In this document: piece by piece, positions 12,138 to 24,453 of the stretch | Numbering within the stretch: position 1 is the stretch's first letter | How the letters are laid out: every line of letters begins with the position of its first letter | Assembly: GCA_021464245.1 (NCBI GenBank) | Contig: JADCRB010000118.1 | Location: 250,056 to 314,055, forward strand | Direction of reading: 5' to 3' | DNA length: 64,000 bases | Origin: Carallia brachiata | Taxonomy: Eukaryota; Streptophyta; Magnoliopsida; Malpighiales; Rhizophoraceae | Translations under genes and position numbers: made by a program | The notes under the pieces: generated by a model | What the model was told of the DNA's origin: nothing | The model's database searches: none | The model's input: only the letters and a program-made list of their open reading frames with translations

Positions 12138-14053
12138 CTCGGAAATAGCCAGGCATATTTAGAATGGAAATGGATTAGGAGCCGAAGATTTTTTCTTGAA
12201 ATTTTGTCCTGATGTGCATCCAAAAAATAATTATCAATTTTTTATAACTACATATTATCGTTTTATTTTTTTGTTATTAAAGTATACATGTAATTACAAA
12301 AAGTTAACAGTTGGTTATTTTTCTAATACATGTTGGGACAGAAAATCGGGACATTTGGGTGGCTCTAAAATTTTTCCGATGTAGAATTTCCAAGGATATG
12401 AAGAAATGGGCCCAATATTTAATTTTGATCCAAACATAATCAACAGACGATGTTTCACCAACTTTTCTTCCGGGTCAGAGAGCTAAGTTGAGAGCATCTC
12501 AATCGTATCCGATTGATCAAAGTACGCTTATATGTTGCCGCCATTTATAATGAATGTGATTTTCTCCCCAATGCCTTTTTTTTTTTTTTTGTGAAATTGT
12601 CGTATTATTTATAGCATCCTTATAACCGCAAGGATACCGATTGAATATCGATACCGATACTTGGATTTGCTTGAGCGCATGATTATTGAATGTGTCCAAT
12701 TGTTAATGTACTAATTTTGGGGCCAATGTGAACGAAAGGACGTAGTTTGGAACCGGCTGATGATACTGTCTTTAATGGCGATGACAAATATTCGGGGACT
12801 CCCAAGTGCAAGAATTCCATTTGTCAGGCTTAGGGATCGTTGAATAGAACTGTGAACTGAAAGATTTTGAGAAAGATGTCTTTTTCATACGTTTTGGGGC
12901 ATATAGAGACATCAGATTTCGATATCATAGCATTTATTTGCATAAAATGTCTTGTGAAAAATTCCAAAGCTATGATGCAGCTTTCAAACGTCGCAATGCA
13001 GGCACCGAGTAAGGACATAAACGCCTAGGTTTAGGGGAAAGGCAAATGTTAAGCATACATTTTATATATACACTTGTACACACATACAGTACAATGATAA
13101 CTTTTTATACTATTTTAAAAAAAAATTCGAAAGAAAAAAATTTTTGAAAGAAATTTTAGATAATGTTTACGTTTTATATTTTAATATAAAATTTTAATTT
13201 TAATTTTTTTCAAGAAAAACAAGAAACTATTATTTTATCACTGACTTAGTGTGGCGGCTGCTGCGCGTGCGTATTTAGGCCCTGTGGGAAAACCGAAGTT
13301 GCTGGCAATAGTACCACACAAGTTTTTGTAACACTTTGAGGGCGAAGAAAGCGAGAAATCTAGTTTTGAGAAGCTCTTACAAAGTTTACCGAGGTACACG
13401 AAGTGGTTAAGAACTTAATTCTTATTTTTTTGATTTTTAAAGTTGTACAAATTTTTATAAATAAAATTTAAATTATTTAATTTTTTAATTGAGTCGTATA
13501 TCTTTTAAGTTTTTTATAATTAAATTTTTTTTGTCAACCGTCGTCACTAAAATTATTTAAAATATACTTTGACCAAATGGAAGTGAATTAAAAAAATCTT
13601 AAATATAATATTTTGATTTTTTTTTAAAATATAAAAAAAATACAAATAAGAAAGAAGCGGTATTTACATTTTTTTTATTCATGCATATTTGGTCAAAATA
13701 CGTTTTCAACGGTTTGACTGACAGCTAATAATAGAAAGTACTCGATTGTAAAAAATCTGAAAGTTATATAATCTAATTGAAAATTTGAAAAGTTTAGAAT
13801 TCAATTATAAAAATTTTTAAAAATTTAGGATTAAAAATAGTGTTATCCCTTCTCAAGGGATACAGGTTTTTTTTTTTTGGTCCTAAGGTTTTTTATTTAA
13901 TTGGAAGAGTTATGCCTAACTAACAGCAATTGGGCCTGGTCTCTTAATACATTAAAAGAAAACAAAGAAAAAAAGAAAGGGAACAAAATATTAGCTAGCA
14001 TATTGAAACCACATTTTCTTCCACGCAAAAAGAAAGGCCTTTCAGATTTTGCA

Positions 14054-14494
14054 GGAGTAGCGTTGTCAAAACTGTACCAATCGGTAGGTTGAATCGCAGG
14101 CTGGTCAAGTTTTCTGTTTAGTTTATGTCCAGTTTTTAGTAATGAATTGAATTTGTTAAAATCAGTTAAAATTGGTTAACATTATAATTTGACTTGAAAT
14201 TTTATTTATATTATAATTAATTTTTTAAATTGAATTAAAATTTTTAATTTAATCATAAATTTGATGTAAACTTTTAATTTAGTCATTAAAATTAAAAGAT
14301 TAATATACACTCAAATATTTCTATAGTTTTTTTTTAAAAAAAAACCTTTGAATTTAACTATTAAAAATTATTTTTAGTCATAATATGCATATATAATTAT
14401 TATTTTTCTCAATTATCGTTGTATATGTGTGTGTGTATGTGTGTGTGTGTGTGTGTGTGTGTATTTATTAAACACCGGTTTACCGGTTCAAATA
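14054..14494. mobile_element. MITE-like insertion in duplication copy A
   Basis: Copy B runs directly from the base matching 14053 to the base matching about 14495, so this interval is an insertion. Its left end (GTCAAAACTGTACCAATCGG) and the reverse complement of its right end (GGTATTTGAACCGGTAAACC) are similar, as expected for degenerate terminal inverted repeats of the plant hAT-like MITE type with CCGGTT words. The core is AT-rich and carries a (GT)n microsatellite at about 14431-14462. It resembles the element at 37377-38016. A target-site duplication could not be fixed. Confidence 0.5.
14431..14462. repeat. (GT)n microsatellite
   Basis: GT dinucleotides with one interruption (GTAT), inside the MITE-like insertion. 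Confidence 0.9.
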
Positions 14495-14914
14495 CCATGC
14501 CTCCATAGGAAGCATTCAAATACGTTTGGATATGCCAATTTGCATGAAAGAAATTAAACAGAGAAGAACTAAATTAAGAGGGAAGCTAAGAGCTTTAAAG
14601 ACACCTAAAATTTTGCAAATTATTTTTTTTTTTCAAAATAAAGGGGGAACCGAAAAAATAAATCGAGTTAAAAGATATAAAAGGGCCAAAGGAAATGAAG
14701 AACCTCGTCTATTAAAGCTCATATAGAAGTTTCTTTGAAAATATTTTGCTGCATTTCTTGATTGTGAGTAGATAATATGATTGCCCACCAAATTTTTCTT
14801 GCCACACAATTTCTTTTAAGACTATCCTATAGTTTTTTTGAAAGAAAAAAAGTATGTTTGATAGTATAAAAACGAAAAAATCATACAAAAGTTTCAAAAC
14901 ATAAAATTTGTAGT

Positions 14915-16345
14915 TTGACCGGGTGAAATTCTGCAAGCGTACAGGACCGATCGTAGTAATAAAACTTGGTGAATACTCCAGGTGTCGAACCCAAGAAAAT
15001 AAAGAATTAATTATGATTTAAATTATTTAAGCTGAAGGTTTTATGTTTGAGAAATTTAATAAGAAGCAGAATTATTAAATTAAAAATTAAATAATTTAAC
15101 TAATGAAAAATCAGAGGCAAATTAATTAAAACTAAACACAAGATGGAGGGTATCAGGGCTATGAGTTTTCACCTAAAAGAGCTGAATTATATGAATTTTG
15201 TGGATTAATGATTTGAATGTCAATTCTTCTTCTTTAGTTAGTGTTCTTTGTCAAGCAACCCTAACCGTATTCAATCTATTTATGATCTTCTATCGAACTC
15301 ACACAAAGTAGATTAAATCCATTAAAAACAGAGAATTTATAATGACATCATGTAAACTTATCTCATGTCTGACTCAAAGTTCATATGTTTATCTATTTAG
15401 TGCACGATTGTATCTAATCTGTCGATCTCAACACAAATCCTATGACTACTTTCATGATGGTCAGACACAAAGTATATTTAAGAACAAAATAGATAAATCA
15501 AATCGAGTTCTCAACTGATAATTGTAATAAAATCAAAAGAACTTCTAAACATCCACAAAATCAAATAATCCAACCATAAACTAGGCTATATCCCTTTCGC
15601 CCTAATTTAGGGTTATAGCTACTCATGCTAAAAACCAAAATTAAGCAAATATCTAATATCATTAAGTTCAAAAGAAAAAAAGGGAAAGAAAAGGAATCGA
15701 AAAACTCGTTTCCGATATCTTCGTGTTCTTCCCTTATGCTCTTCTCCTCTTCACTCTCTACGCTTTTTCTCTGTCTTATGTCTACAAGAATAGCCTCCAA
15801 AAGTCCTCTAACTCTGCTGTAACTTTCGTATTTATAGTCCCCTCAAATAAGCCCTAAAGAGTCCAAATTCGAGTCGGAAAAGGATTTAAAAATTTTTTGG
15901 ACAGTTTTGACCCTGTATCTACGGACCCAAATTTTGACCCCTTTCACGCAGAATCCGAAGTTTGTCAAAACAGAAAAGTTGTAGCTTTATCTCTTAGCTT
16001 CGATTCGGCTTAAGAATCATCCAATTACGAGTTGTGTAGAGGAAGTTATGGCTGAAATACCGAGAAGTGCACAAAACTGTGAAATTCTACCCGAACTGAC
16101 CACATATTAGCTTTCCAACCAAACTTTTGGTTCGGTTCTTTGGTGCTTGGCTTGTTTCTACTCCTTCAAACCCGATAGGTTCCTTTTTCCGAGCATCAAT
16201 TACTTCGGTTATGTCCAATTGTCCTACAAAGTATAAAACAAGCAACCGAAGTAGAATTTACCACAATTCACAATATTTACATAGTTAAATTATCCAAATA
16301 TATATAAAAATTATGCATAAACTTATGTAAATATTGAACCTATCA
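14915..16345. mobile_element. About 1.4 kb retroelement-like insertion in duplication copy A
   Basis: Copy B is continuous across the equivalent position (around 18930), whereas copy A is interrupted here. The insert opens with TGCAAGCGTACAGGACCGAT and then GTAATAAAACTTGGTGAATA...GGTGTCGAACCC, and further in has ATCCAATTACGAGTTGTGTA and GAGGAAGTTATGGC. From memory, such words recur in LTR and internal regions of plant retrotransposons, but I cannot assign a superfamily. There is no coding capacity (short frames only, for example around 15561-15822), so it is a solo LTR or a non-autonomous element. Confidence 0.5.
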
Positions 16346-17226
16346 TAGTTAACGATAATAATTTTATTATTTAAAATGAATAATATTTTTTATTTTTCTA
16401 TATACATAGTATTTTTTGTTATAAATTTAGATATAATTCGCGCATTCTAAAAAAATTTCTTGATTTACCACTGAGGTAGTAAGTACCCACAGGTATGTAT
16501 AATCTTTCGAGAGTCTCACCATAAGGTCTACGATAGATAATGTCTACCTCATCACTGCTGTGAATTACTATATCATACAAATAATCAATGCGCATGGAGC
16601 TCGCTAGAGAATTCATTGAGAATAGTTAAACTTTTATTTCGAATTATATTGGCATGCTTATCAAAATTTGTGTTTTCTCTGTTCCCAAATAGCAACATTA
16701 CATGAGAATTCAATAATAACCTCGGTTGTTGACGGATCTACAGTTTGAACTCTTATTCTCCTCTTGTCCCCCATCCTCCAACCGTTAGCTACTGTAGCTC
16801 TAAAGTATTTTTTTTCTTTCTCCTTCAAGTTTGAGTTGCAATTCTTGAATCATGATCAACAACCTTGAAGTCATGCATGTCTAGATGGTGAGCCAGTAGT
16901 GACTGAATTGAAAAGAAATGGCAACTAATTTTCTTGCAAAAATTGGCACTTGCAAGGATTCTGTCTACATGTCTCTGGCAAGAAAAGTTCAGCATAAGCA
17001 GTTATGGACTGTAAAGATAGAGCAGGGTATATCTAGTGCACAAGTCATGTACACTTTATTCAACCACCTGAAACACAAAAGACCAAGGAAACTTCCAAGA
17101 GATCATAATGGTCATAGAGATACACCTTCGCCGATTGAGGTTTTATCTTCTAATATATGGTAGCTTATGGATATGTGGTTCATCTACGTAATAGGCTTAA
17201 TTTGATCCCAGTCAATTTGTCCATCA

Positions 17227-17588
17227 GGGGGTGGAGCTACGTATAATATTATGGGGGCAATTGCCCCCACAAAAAATAATAATAATAATAATGAGATTTA
17301 AATTTGTAGTATTGCTTCTCTAAAATTTATATTTTACCCCCATTGCCCTTATTGAAAAACAAAAAAAAAAAAATAATGAAACTTAAATTTATACTATTAT
17401 TCTCACTAAAATTTATATTTTTCATCTACTAATAATTATTTCATTATATGTTTTATTCTCGTTTTCTTATTGTTTCCTAAAAAAAGAAAAACACACAACA
17501 AACTTACAAGTATCTCTATTAAAAAAACATTATTTTATTATGTCAATCATTATTTATTAATAAAAAAATATCATTTTAATATTTATCC
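17227..17588. repeat. Spacer between duplication copies, low-complexity repeat
   Basis: About 360 bases between the two direct copies. It begins with GGGGTGGAGCTACG and a perfect 16-base palindrome GGGGGCAATTGCCCCC at 17253-17268, then an AAT microsatellite, then two diverged copies of a roughly 80-base unit (AATGAGATTTAAATTTGTAG and AATGAAACTTAAATTTATAC). GGGGC(A)ATTGCCCC words of this kind are common in plant repeat relics. No gene. Confidence 0.6.
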
Positions 17589-19655
17589 AACTATTTAATT
17601 TTGATCCAAACATAATCTAACAGACAATGTTTCAATAACGTTTCTTCCCGGTCAGAAGGCTAAGTTGTGAGCATCTCAATCGCATCGGATTTATCAAAGT
17701 ACGCCTATATATTGCCGGCATTGTATAAGTGAATGTGATTTTCTCCCTAATGCTTTTTTTTTTTTTTTGAACGGCAATTTTTCATATTATTTATAGCATC
17801 CTTAACGAAAGTAGTTTTGGAACCGGCTGATGATATTGTCTTCATTGGCGATGACAAATGTTTTGGGGACTCCTAAGTGCAAGAACTCAATTTGACAAGC
17901 TTGAAGATCCGTTGAATAGAATTTTGCACTGAAAGATTTTTCAGAAAGATGACATTTTCGTACGTTTTTGAGCATATTTAAAGACTTCAGATTTCGATAT
18001 CATTGCATTTATTTTACACAAACGTCTTGTGAAAAATTCCAAAGCTCATGCTACGATGCAGGTTTCAAACGTCGCAATGAATGATTCGAACTAGGACATA
18101 AACGTCGACGATTAGGGGAAAGCAAAGTTGCTGGCAATAGTACCACTAAGTTTTGTAACAAGGAACAATTGCCCCTACGTCCCCTATGGAAGTTTTGAGG
18201 GCGAAGGAAGCTTGAAATCTGGTTTTCGGGGAATTTGAGAAGTTCTTGGAATGTCCCTGAAAGGCACCATAGTGGCAAAAAATTTAGATCTTATTTTCAA
18301 AATCTTAAATTCTAATTTTTAAAAGAGATATAAATTTTATGAAAATAGATAAAATTATTCCTATCATGTACAGTATTACAAGAATAAATTGTGTTCGAGC
18401 AACTAACAGAAGGGCTCAACGAGTTGCACCTCTTGATAAGAAGAAAAAAAAAAAAAAAAGAGGAATAAGAAAATAGCTGACATGTTGAAATGACATTTCT
18501 TCCACGCGAAAAGAAAGGCCTTGCAGATTCTCCAGTACACGCCTCCACAGGAAGCATCCAAGTACCTTCGGAGAAGCTAATTTGAATGAAACAAATTAAA
18601 CAAAGAAAGGACTAAGGAAGGAAGCTGATTAGAGCTTTTAAGACACCTAAAAATTTAGCAAATTATTTTTTTAAAATAATCGAGTTTAAACAAATAAAAG
18701 GACCAAAGGAAATGAAGAACCTTCGTCTATGAAAGCTCATAGAAGTTTCTTTGAAAATATGTCTTTGCATTTCTTGATATTGAATAGAGCCCACAAAAAT
18801 TTTTCTTGTCCCCCAATTTCTTTTAGAACCATCCCTTTTTTTTTTTTTTTTGCCAGAAGAAAAAAAATACGTTTGAAAGTATAAAAATGAAAATATCATA
18901 CAAAAGTTCTAAAACATAAAATTTTCTAGTTAACAATTATTATAAAGTTTATTGTTTGTAATAAATAATATTTTTATTTTTCTATAGACATTTTTTTGTT
19001 ATAAATTTAGATATAATATGCATAATTTTTTAAAGAAAAATTATTGATTCCGAACAAACGTATATATGTATGATCTCTCGACAGTTCCACTATAAGGTCC
19101 ATGAAAGATAATATCCATATTATAATTTCTTAGAATTAAACTATATGATATCATACGAAGAAACGATGATTGTGGATCTCGCTGGAGAACTTCATTGAGA
19201 ATAATCTTTATTTCAAATATTGGCAAGCTTTTGAAAATTTTTGTTCTCCTCAAATTGACTTGCAATTTTTGAATCATGATCAACTAGCTCGAAGTCATGC
19301 ATGTCTAGATGGTTTGTCATTAGTGACAGCTTTGAACCAAAAATGGCAACCAATTTTCTTGCAAAAATTTTCACTTGCAAGGTCTTTCTACCGTCCCTGG
19401 CAAGAAAAGTTCAGCATAAGCAGTTATGGACTGTAAAGATAGAGCAGGGTATATATGTAGTGCACAAGTAATGTATACTTTCGTTCAACCACCTCAAACA
19501 AAAGACCAAAGGAAACTTCCAAGAGATCTTCATGGTCAATGAGATACACGTGTTGCCTCCACCCATTGAGACTTTATCCTCTAATATGGTAGCATATGGA
19601 TTTGTGGTTCATCTGCGTATTAGGCGTACTTTGGTACCAGTCAACTTGTCCATCT
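17589..19655 (+). repeat. Segmental duplication, copy B
   Basis: Shorter direct-repeat partner of 12412-17226, lacking both large insertions of copy A and so showing the pre-insertion state. It carries its own small insertion (about 28 bases, 18163-18190, with CAATTGCCCCTACG) relative to copy A. No recognisable gene. Confidence 0.85.
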
Positions 19656-22519
19656 GTAAGGTTAATTGTCAAAGAAAAGACTAGGTCCACACGATTTTTG
19701 GTAGACATTTAATTAAAAAAAAGCATACAAATCACAAAAAATTAAAAAGGAAAGAAAAATAGTAGTTAATATTATAGATTGTGGTACGTTTTATTTTTAT
19801 TAAAAAATGATTGCTTTAATAACGATATATAGTGAGGATAACAAAGACACAAAGAGTGTGCCTTAAAATAGAAGATACGCTTGGGGAAATGTCAATTGCA
19901 TCATGCACTTTTGCTCATAATTTTTAAACTAGGATCGCTCCTTGACCTGATTTGGGGTTCAGTTCACGGAGTTAAACCATTAACTCGATGATTGGATCGA
20001 AGGGTTAAATCTTGTTTTTTTTTTAAAAAAAATAAAAAATTAGTATTTTTATATCATATAAAGAAATAAAATATTAATAAAAATATTTAAGTCTATATAT
20101 ATATAAGTGGAGCGATTTTTTTGGGGTCACTCGTTTATTCAATCGGAATAGAAGATTGGGCCAATCTAGGTGTGAAATAATGGTTATGAGCCTTACATTA
20201 TAATGATTAGATTAGAACACTTAGGATTCGAGTCATCGGTTCACCATTCCAACTGCTAGATCGGTTCAATTTTAAAAACCATGCAATTCTAAGGCAAAAA
20301 AAAAAAAGGATAACTTTATTTTACACAATTCTATGCACATCTATTCAAATTGGAATGTAAGTCCATTAATTAAGTTAGATGTTCTAATCTAAGAACTAGA
20401 TTACTCTATTATAATTTAGAAGTGATAGATTCAAGTTGCATAATTTTTGTAAAAAATTTAATGTGAGAGTTTCATATACTTAAATGTTTTTTTTTTCTAG
20501 TGTCTCCTTGGCATAAGGATGTATAACCAAATCAAGAGACATATAAGATCATAAACAGGATTAAAAACAATCTTGTCATTCGTTTTTTATTAGATGTATT
20601 AATGAAACCCATTCCAAATTAATGTTGTCGCGCATTTGTTAATGACATTTTAATTTCGCACGGCTAAGGGAAAGCAACCTCGAATATTGTTCTATTCCTT
20701 TTTCTTATTGAAGTGAAATCACAATTAACCAAATACATGCCAAAGCAGGCCGTCATGAAGGTGCAACTCACAAATCCGATTTATTTGAGCTTTCAAAGCC
20801 TAAATATTACGATAAACTATAGCTCCACTTGGCATCCATGTACAAGCAAATATTTACAAGTATTAATCTACTCTTTTCTCCCTCATCACAAACACCTAAA
20901 AAAAAAAGTCTTCTTTGGCGTTTTACATTTATTGACCTATTATACAAAGTCGTTCAACTTCCAAACCACATTGTTTAAAAAGACTAGAACATATGGCTGA
21001 TTGCCAATTAATTAAAAAAAGAATAATTGGCACAACAATAGTTGGTCTCCATTTTTCTTCCTTTGGATCCATTATCATGCTTGTCCAGCTAACAACTAGT
21101 TGAATCGTTGTTATGCTATGCTCGTCTTCTTCTTTTTTTTTTTTTTTAATGTTATAGCTGGAATAAGTGGGGGCTTCAAGACCTAAAATTTTTTAGTAGC
21201 TTGACATTTTTTTTTAAGTATAATTTATTTATAATCTTATGTCACATGATTTATTTGAAATCAAAAAATAATAAAATAAATTTATGTAATATAAAATTTT
21301 GTGGGAATCATACTCACAAAAAAGTGAGTAAAATATAAGCATTTTTACTTTGACGCCTTCAGTAGATTGGATAAATATTTTATGTTCTTTTTTTTTCCAT
21401 AAAGATTAGAATTTAAATTTTAAACTTCAAATGAAAAGTTCACGATAAATTTATTATATAGATGCTATGGTCAGTGGCTTTTTTTAAGCCATAAGTTAAA
21501 CTCTTTCTAGAGCTATATTGTAATTATTTGAAAAAAGAATTATAGTACTACAAATAATTAGGTGTTTGCCTAATGCCTACTGAATGTTTACCCATCCATC
21601 AAATAACCAGTTCTGATTCTTTCCAGATGAGGAAAGCTTGTCTTCTTAGCATGGATGCTCTTTTCCAAACAAATTTCTCTAGAGTAGTCATTTTTAATAA
21701 TAAAGGTAGTTAAGTAGTTGAGTACTTATATCTTGAATAGGATTATTTTTGTTTTATTTCACTTATTATTACCAAACAAAAAAAATGTTTAGATAAAGTT
21801 CGATTGAATGTGGTGGTGGGCAATTCAAAACTTAGTCTTTAAATACCCTTTTTTTTTTTTCTTGGAGATCAAAACTTTGGTCTTTGAGGACGTTTTCAAT
21901 AGTAATAAAGTGTGACAAGATGGAAAATGTGCGCTACGTCTTGCTCTTTTCACATCTTTTCGGTCTTACACATCTTTTGGGTGTGGACTCCGTACATTAT
22001 TTAGGTCTTTTGCTTCAAAAATAATAATGGAGAAATAAATATGTATGTACCACAAAAAAAAATAATAATGTAAAACATACAACAGCAATTAATTATCAAA
22101 AACTGTTAATTGCACATTATATGAACTATCGTTGTACAACTTTTTATGTACATTTTATTATCCTTGTTTGGATGTTTGTCAACTAAAAAAAAAATACGTA
22201 TGTTCTTGGCATGGGCCCCACTGGCCAGTCTTCTCCTTGTCCATTTGTCCCTTCTATGTAATTGTACCCTTTGATTTATAAGGAAAATCGACCAAAAAAA
22301 TGAAAAAGCAAGATTATGGATCTGTACTGGCATTACATTATCTTTTTTATTAAAAAATGGTAGATTTGAAAAACAGTATATTTTTCCAAAAATTTAGGTA
22401 TTTTATTTGAAAAAAAAAGCAGTATATTTTATTCCAAATTTATTGTATTTTAATTTGTTTTGATACATATTGTATTTAAATTTGTTACAATAAATAATAA
22501 CAATAATAATAAGAGCTAT
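19656..22519. other. Intergenic stretch with a degenerate MITE
   Basis: No gene is supported. Apart from the MITE-like element at 19919-20280 the stretch holds A/T runs and short frames of low plausibility. Confidence 0.55.
19919..20280. mobile_element. Degenerate MITE-like element
   Basis: The left end TTTTTAAACTAGGATCG and the reverse complement of the right end (TTTTTAAAATTGAACCG) match at 12 of 17 positions. The interior has words such as CATCGGTTCACC and GATCGGTTCAATT at one end and an AT-rich core. This resembles the common plant type in which 'unknown-phrase' GGTTTTTAAAA ends flank CGGTTCA words (hAT-like, from memory). Target-site duplication not clear. Confidence 0.45.
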
Positions 22520-23729
22520 TGTTAGACCTCGTGTCGTACCCCATGTCCACGTGGCGTTGGAAGATAAAAATCTCAAATATTGTGCATAGGGTTGCGCTAA
22601 AGTTGCCCAAAATGGGCCTCTGGAACGTGGAGGAAATTGGCTTTTCTTTAAATTGGTAGTTGTTAATTGGACCCTTCTATGCTAAGAAAAGAAAATGACT
22701 CGCATAAAGTTAATAAAGAAATTTGGTAGGGCCAACCCATTTCTCCATTCCTACTTCAATTTTTTTTTTTTTTAACAAATGCTTTTGTGGGGAAATTTGG
22801 TAGTTAACAGATCTTTCCATTCCTACTTCAGATCTTTCCATTCTATGCTAACAAATACTTTTGTTGAAAGCCCACAAGTTCACCATGTTTGTTGCTTACT
22901 ATTGGAGGATATAACAAGTGAAATGGCAAACGTTTCTTCAAGAACATTTACACTTACAAAATTAAGGGGAAAAACACATTTTCCTCTATTATGTGTTGGA
23001 GTGTGTACCCATTATAGTGTGTTTAGGGAAGGATAATGCATTGGAGTTGGTGAATAATACATGTGTCATACTATTAATGATCTCTTAGAATGTGAGAAAG
23101 ACGTTATTGCTCAATTTAGATGCGGTAAAGTCATCGCTTGGAATGTGGAAGAGATATTATTGCTTTATTCGAATGTGAGAAAGTCATTATTAATGTGTCA
23201 CACCATTAATATTCCTTTTTCACCGTTATTGTTGCCATATAATTGAATCTCTATGTAAATTAAGGAGATGTAGCTATTGTTAGAGAGAGAGCTTGGCTGT
23301 GTTCCGAATGTGTGCTCTCGGGTTTTTGTATGAAGGGTGCAGAAGGAGTTCGAGCTTGGATTTAATTATTAAATACAAGTGTATTCTTTGTATAATTTTT
23401 ATTCACATAGTAAACACATTCATCTTTCCTTAGACGTAAACAAAGTGTTTTCAATCACGTAAATCTTTGTATATTTTTTGTATATTCAATGTAATCTTTC
23501 ACTGTAGTAACACCTGTTGGTTCAAGTGGTAAGAGCTTATTTCCCTGAAATAAGATCTCGGGTTCGAATTTTGTGAATAGAGAAAATAAACGCTGGAAGA
23601 AATTTAGCCCCTTTCATAGGTCAACACGGCTCGCATTAAATTAATCAAGGTCTAATTGGACTTCAGATACTAGGTTTCATACCAGAAGTGTATTCTTTCA
23701 CTATAATTGATGTGTGTAGGTTTCCAACA
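22520..23729 (+). mobile_element. Solo LTR of a Ty1-copia-type retrotransposon, interrupted by a SINE
   Basis: The element begins TGTTAGACC and ends TTCCAACA, giving the TG..CA ends and short inverted repeat (TGTT/AACA) of LTRs. The 3' half has the layout typical of plant copia LTRs: GAGCTTGGCTGTGTTC, GTGTGCTCTCGGG, GTGTATTCTTTGTATAA, then CTTAGACGTAAACAAAGTG and CACGTAAATCTTTGT. Without the SINE (about 200 bases including one target repeat) it is about 1 kb. No internal region, primer-binding site or polymerase frame follows, so it is a solo LTR. A 5-bp target-site duplication was not seen, so the ends may be eroded. Short frames inside it are not genes. Confidence 0.7.
23507..23693 (+). mobile_element. 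tRNA-derived SINE inside the solo LTR
   Basis: A Pol III A-box-like sequence (TGGTTCAAGTGGTAAGAGC, 23518-23536) and a B-box-like sequence (GGTTCGAATT, 23572-23581) lie about 40 bases apart near the 5' end, as in tRNA genes and tRNA-derived SINEs. The body of about 187 bases is flanked by a 12-base direct repeat with one mismatch, TCTTTCACTGTA at 23495-23506 and TCTTTCACTATA at 23694-23705, as expected of a target-site duplication. It does not fold as a functional tRNA by eye. The particular SINE family (for example the Au family) is not established. Confidence 0.75.
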
Positions 23730-24453
23730 TCACATATAATTCTAGAGAAATATTTTCTTAAAAAATTGCGAGCTGTTTTTTTTTTTCACTGTAAGGCTGT
23801 CATGCCTACAAGAGGTGACCCATGGTTCCCGTTGCATAACCATTTAATTAGATTCAAATGTTAACACATTAATTAAATAAATAATGTGCTAATCACAGCC
23901 AAGCTCTCTCGTGTCAATTGTAGCGAATGGAGATATATGACTTTGAAAATGATCTAAATATTTCTTAAACGGAATATCAAGTTTGTGTTCCCACCTTCAC
24001 TAGTATTCGCATAATTGCATTCAGAATTGCGTAATTGCATTCGTCTCAACAACTGGGTATGGTAGTTATTTCTAGATAGTTGACAGTTGCAGAATTTTCT
24101 ACGAATTATAATAATAATACGGTGAAGCACAAAAATATTACATGGACCGGCATCACTTGGCACAAATCTGACGCTACTAAAAAGAATTATCGCAGCCGTT
24201 AATTGCACATTTGGATTAGATGTATGGTCATAAATATTAATGAGGTCCATAACCTTGTGATGCATGGTCATAATGGCTCCAACTCAGTTCAAAAATATTA
24301 CAGAGTGGAAATTGAGTTTTGTATTTAAAATTGAAATGTGAAAAAGCAAAAAAAGACATCCCTTTCTTTTCTGTTTTTTTTTTTCTGTCTTAAAAATGAA
24401 AAGATAGAGGTAATTCTCATCAGATTTGTCAGATAGAATTATACTATTCCACT
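23730..24453. other. Intergenic stretch without a recognised gene
   Basis: A 105-codon frame on the minus strand (23954-24271) begins MTMHHKVMDLINIYDHTSNP, but it has no recognisable domain and no supporting exon; I treat it as chance. Confidence 0.5.

Larger units (their letters stand above)
12412..17226 (+). repeat. Segmental duplication, copy A
   Basis: Direct-repeat partner of 17589-19655. Collinear blocks are about 12412-13040, 13285-13375, 13880-14053, 14495-14915 and 16345-17226, each matching the second copy at high but imperfect identity with many small indels. Both copies share landmarks such as GGAACCGGCTGATGAT, CTTGTGAAAAATTCCAAAGC and GAAAAGTTCAGCATAAGCAG. Copy A is longer mainly because of two insertions (about 14054-14494 and 14915-16345) that copy B lacks. 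It holds short frames but no gene I can recognise, and frames are not conserved between the copies, so the duplicated unit looks non-coding or pseudogenic. Confidence 0.85.

Noticed and set aside
16918..17163. 81-codon plus frame in duplication copy A as a gene
   Set aside because: Copy B, although closely similar in DNA, does not keep the frame (stop and shifts around 19430), and no domain is recognised.
23518..23590. A true tRNA gene
   Set aside because: A and B boxes are present, but no paired acceptor stem or proper anticodon arm could be traced, and the block is flanked by a target-site duplication, so a SINE is the better call.
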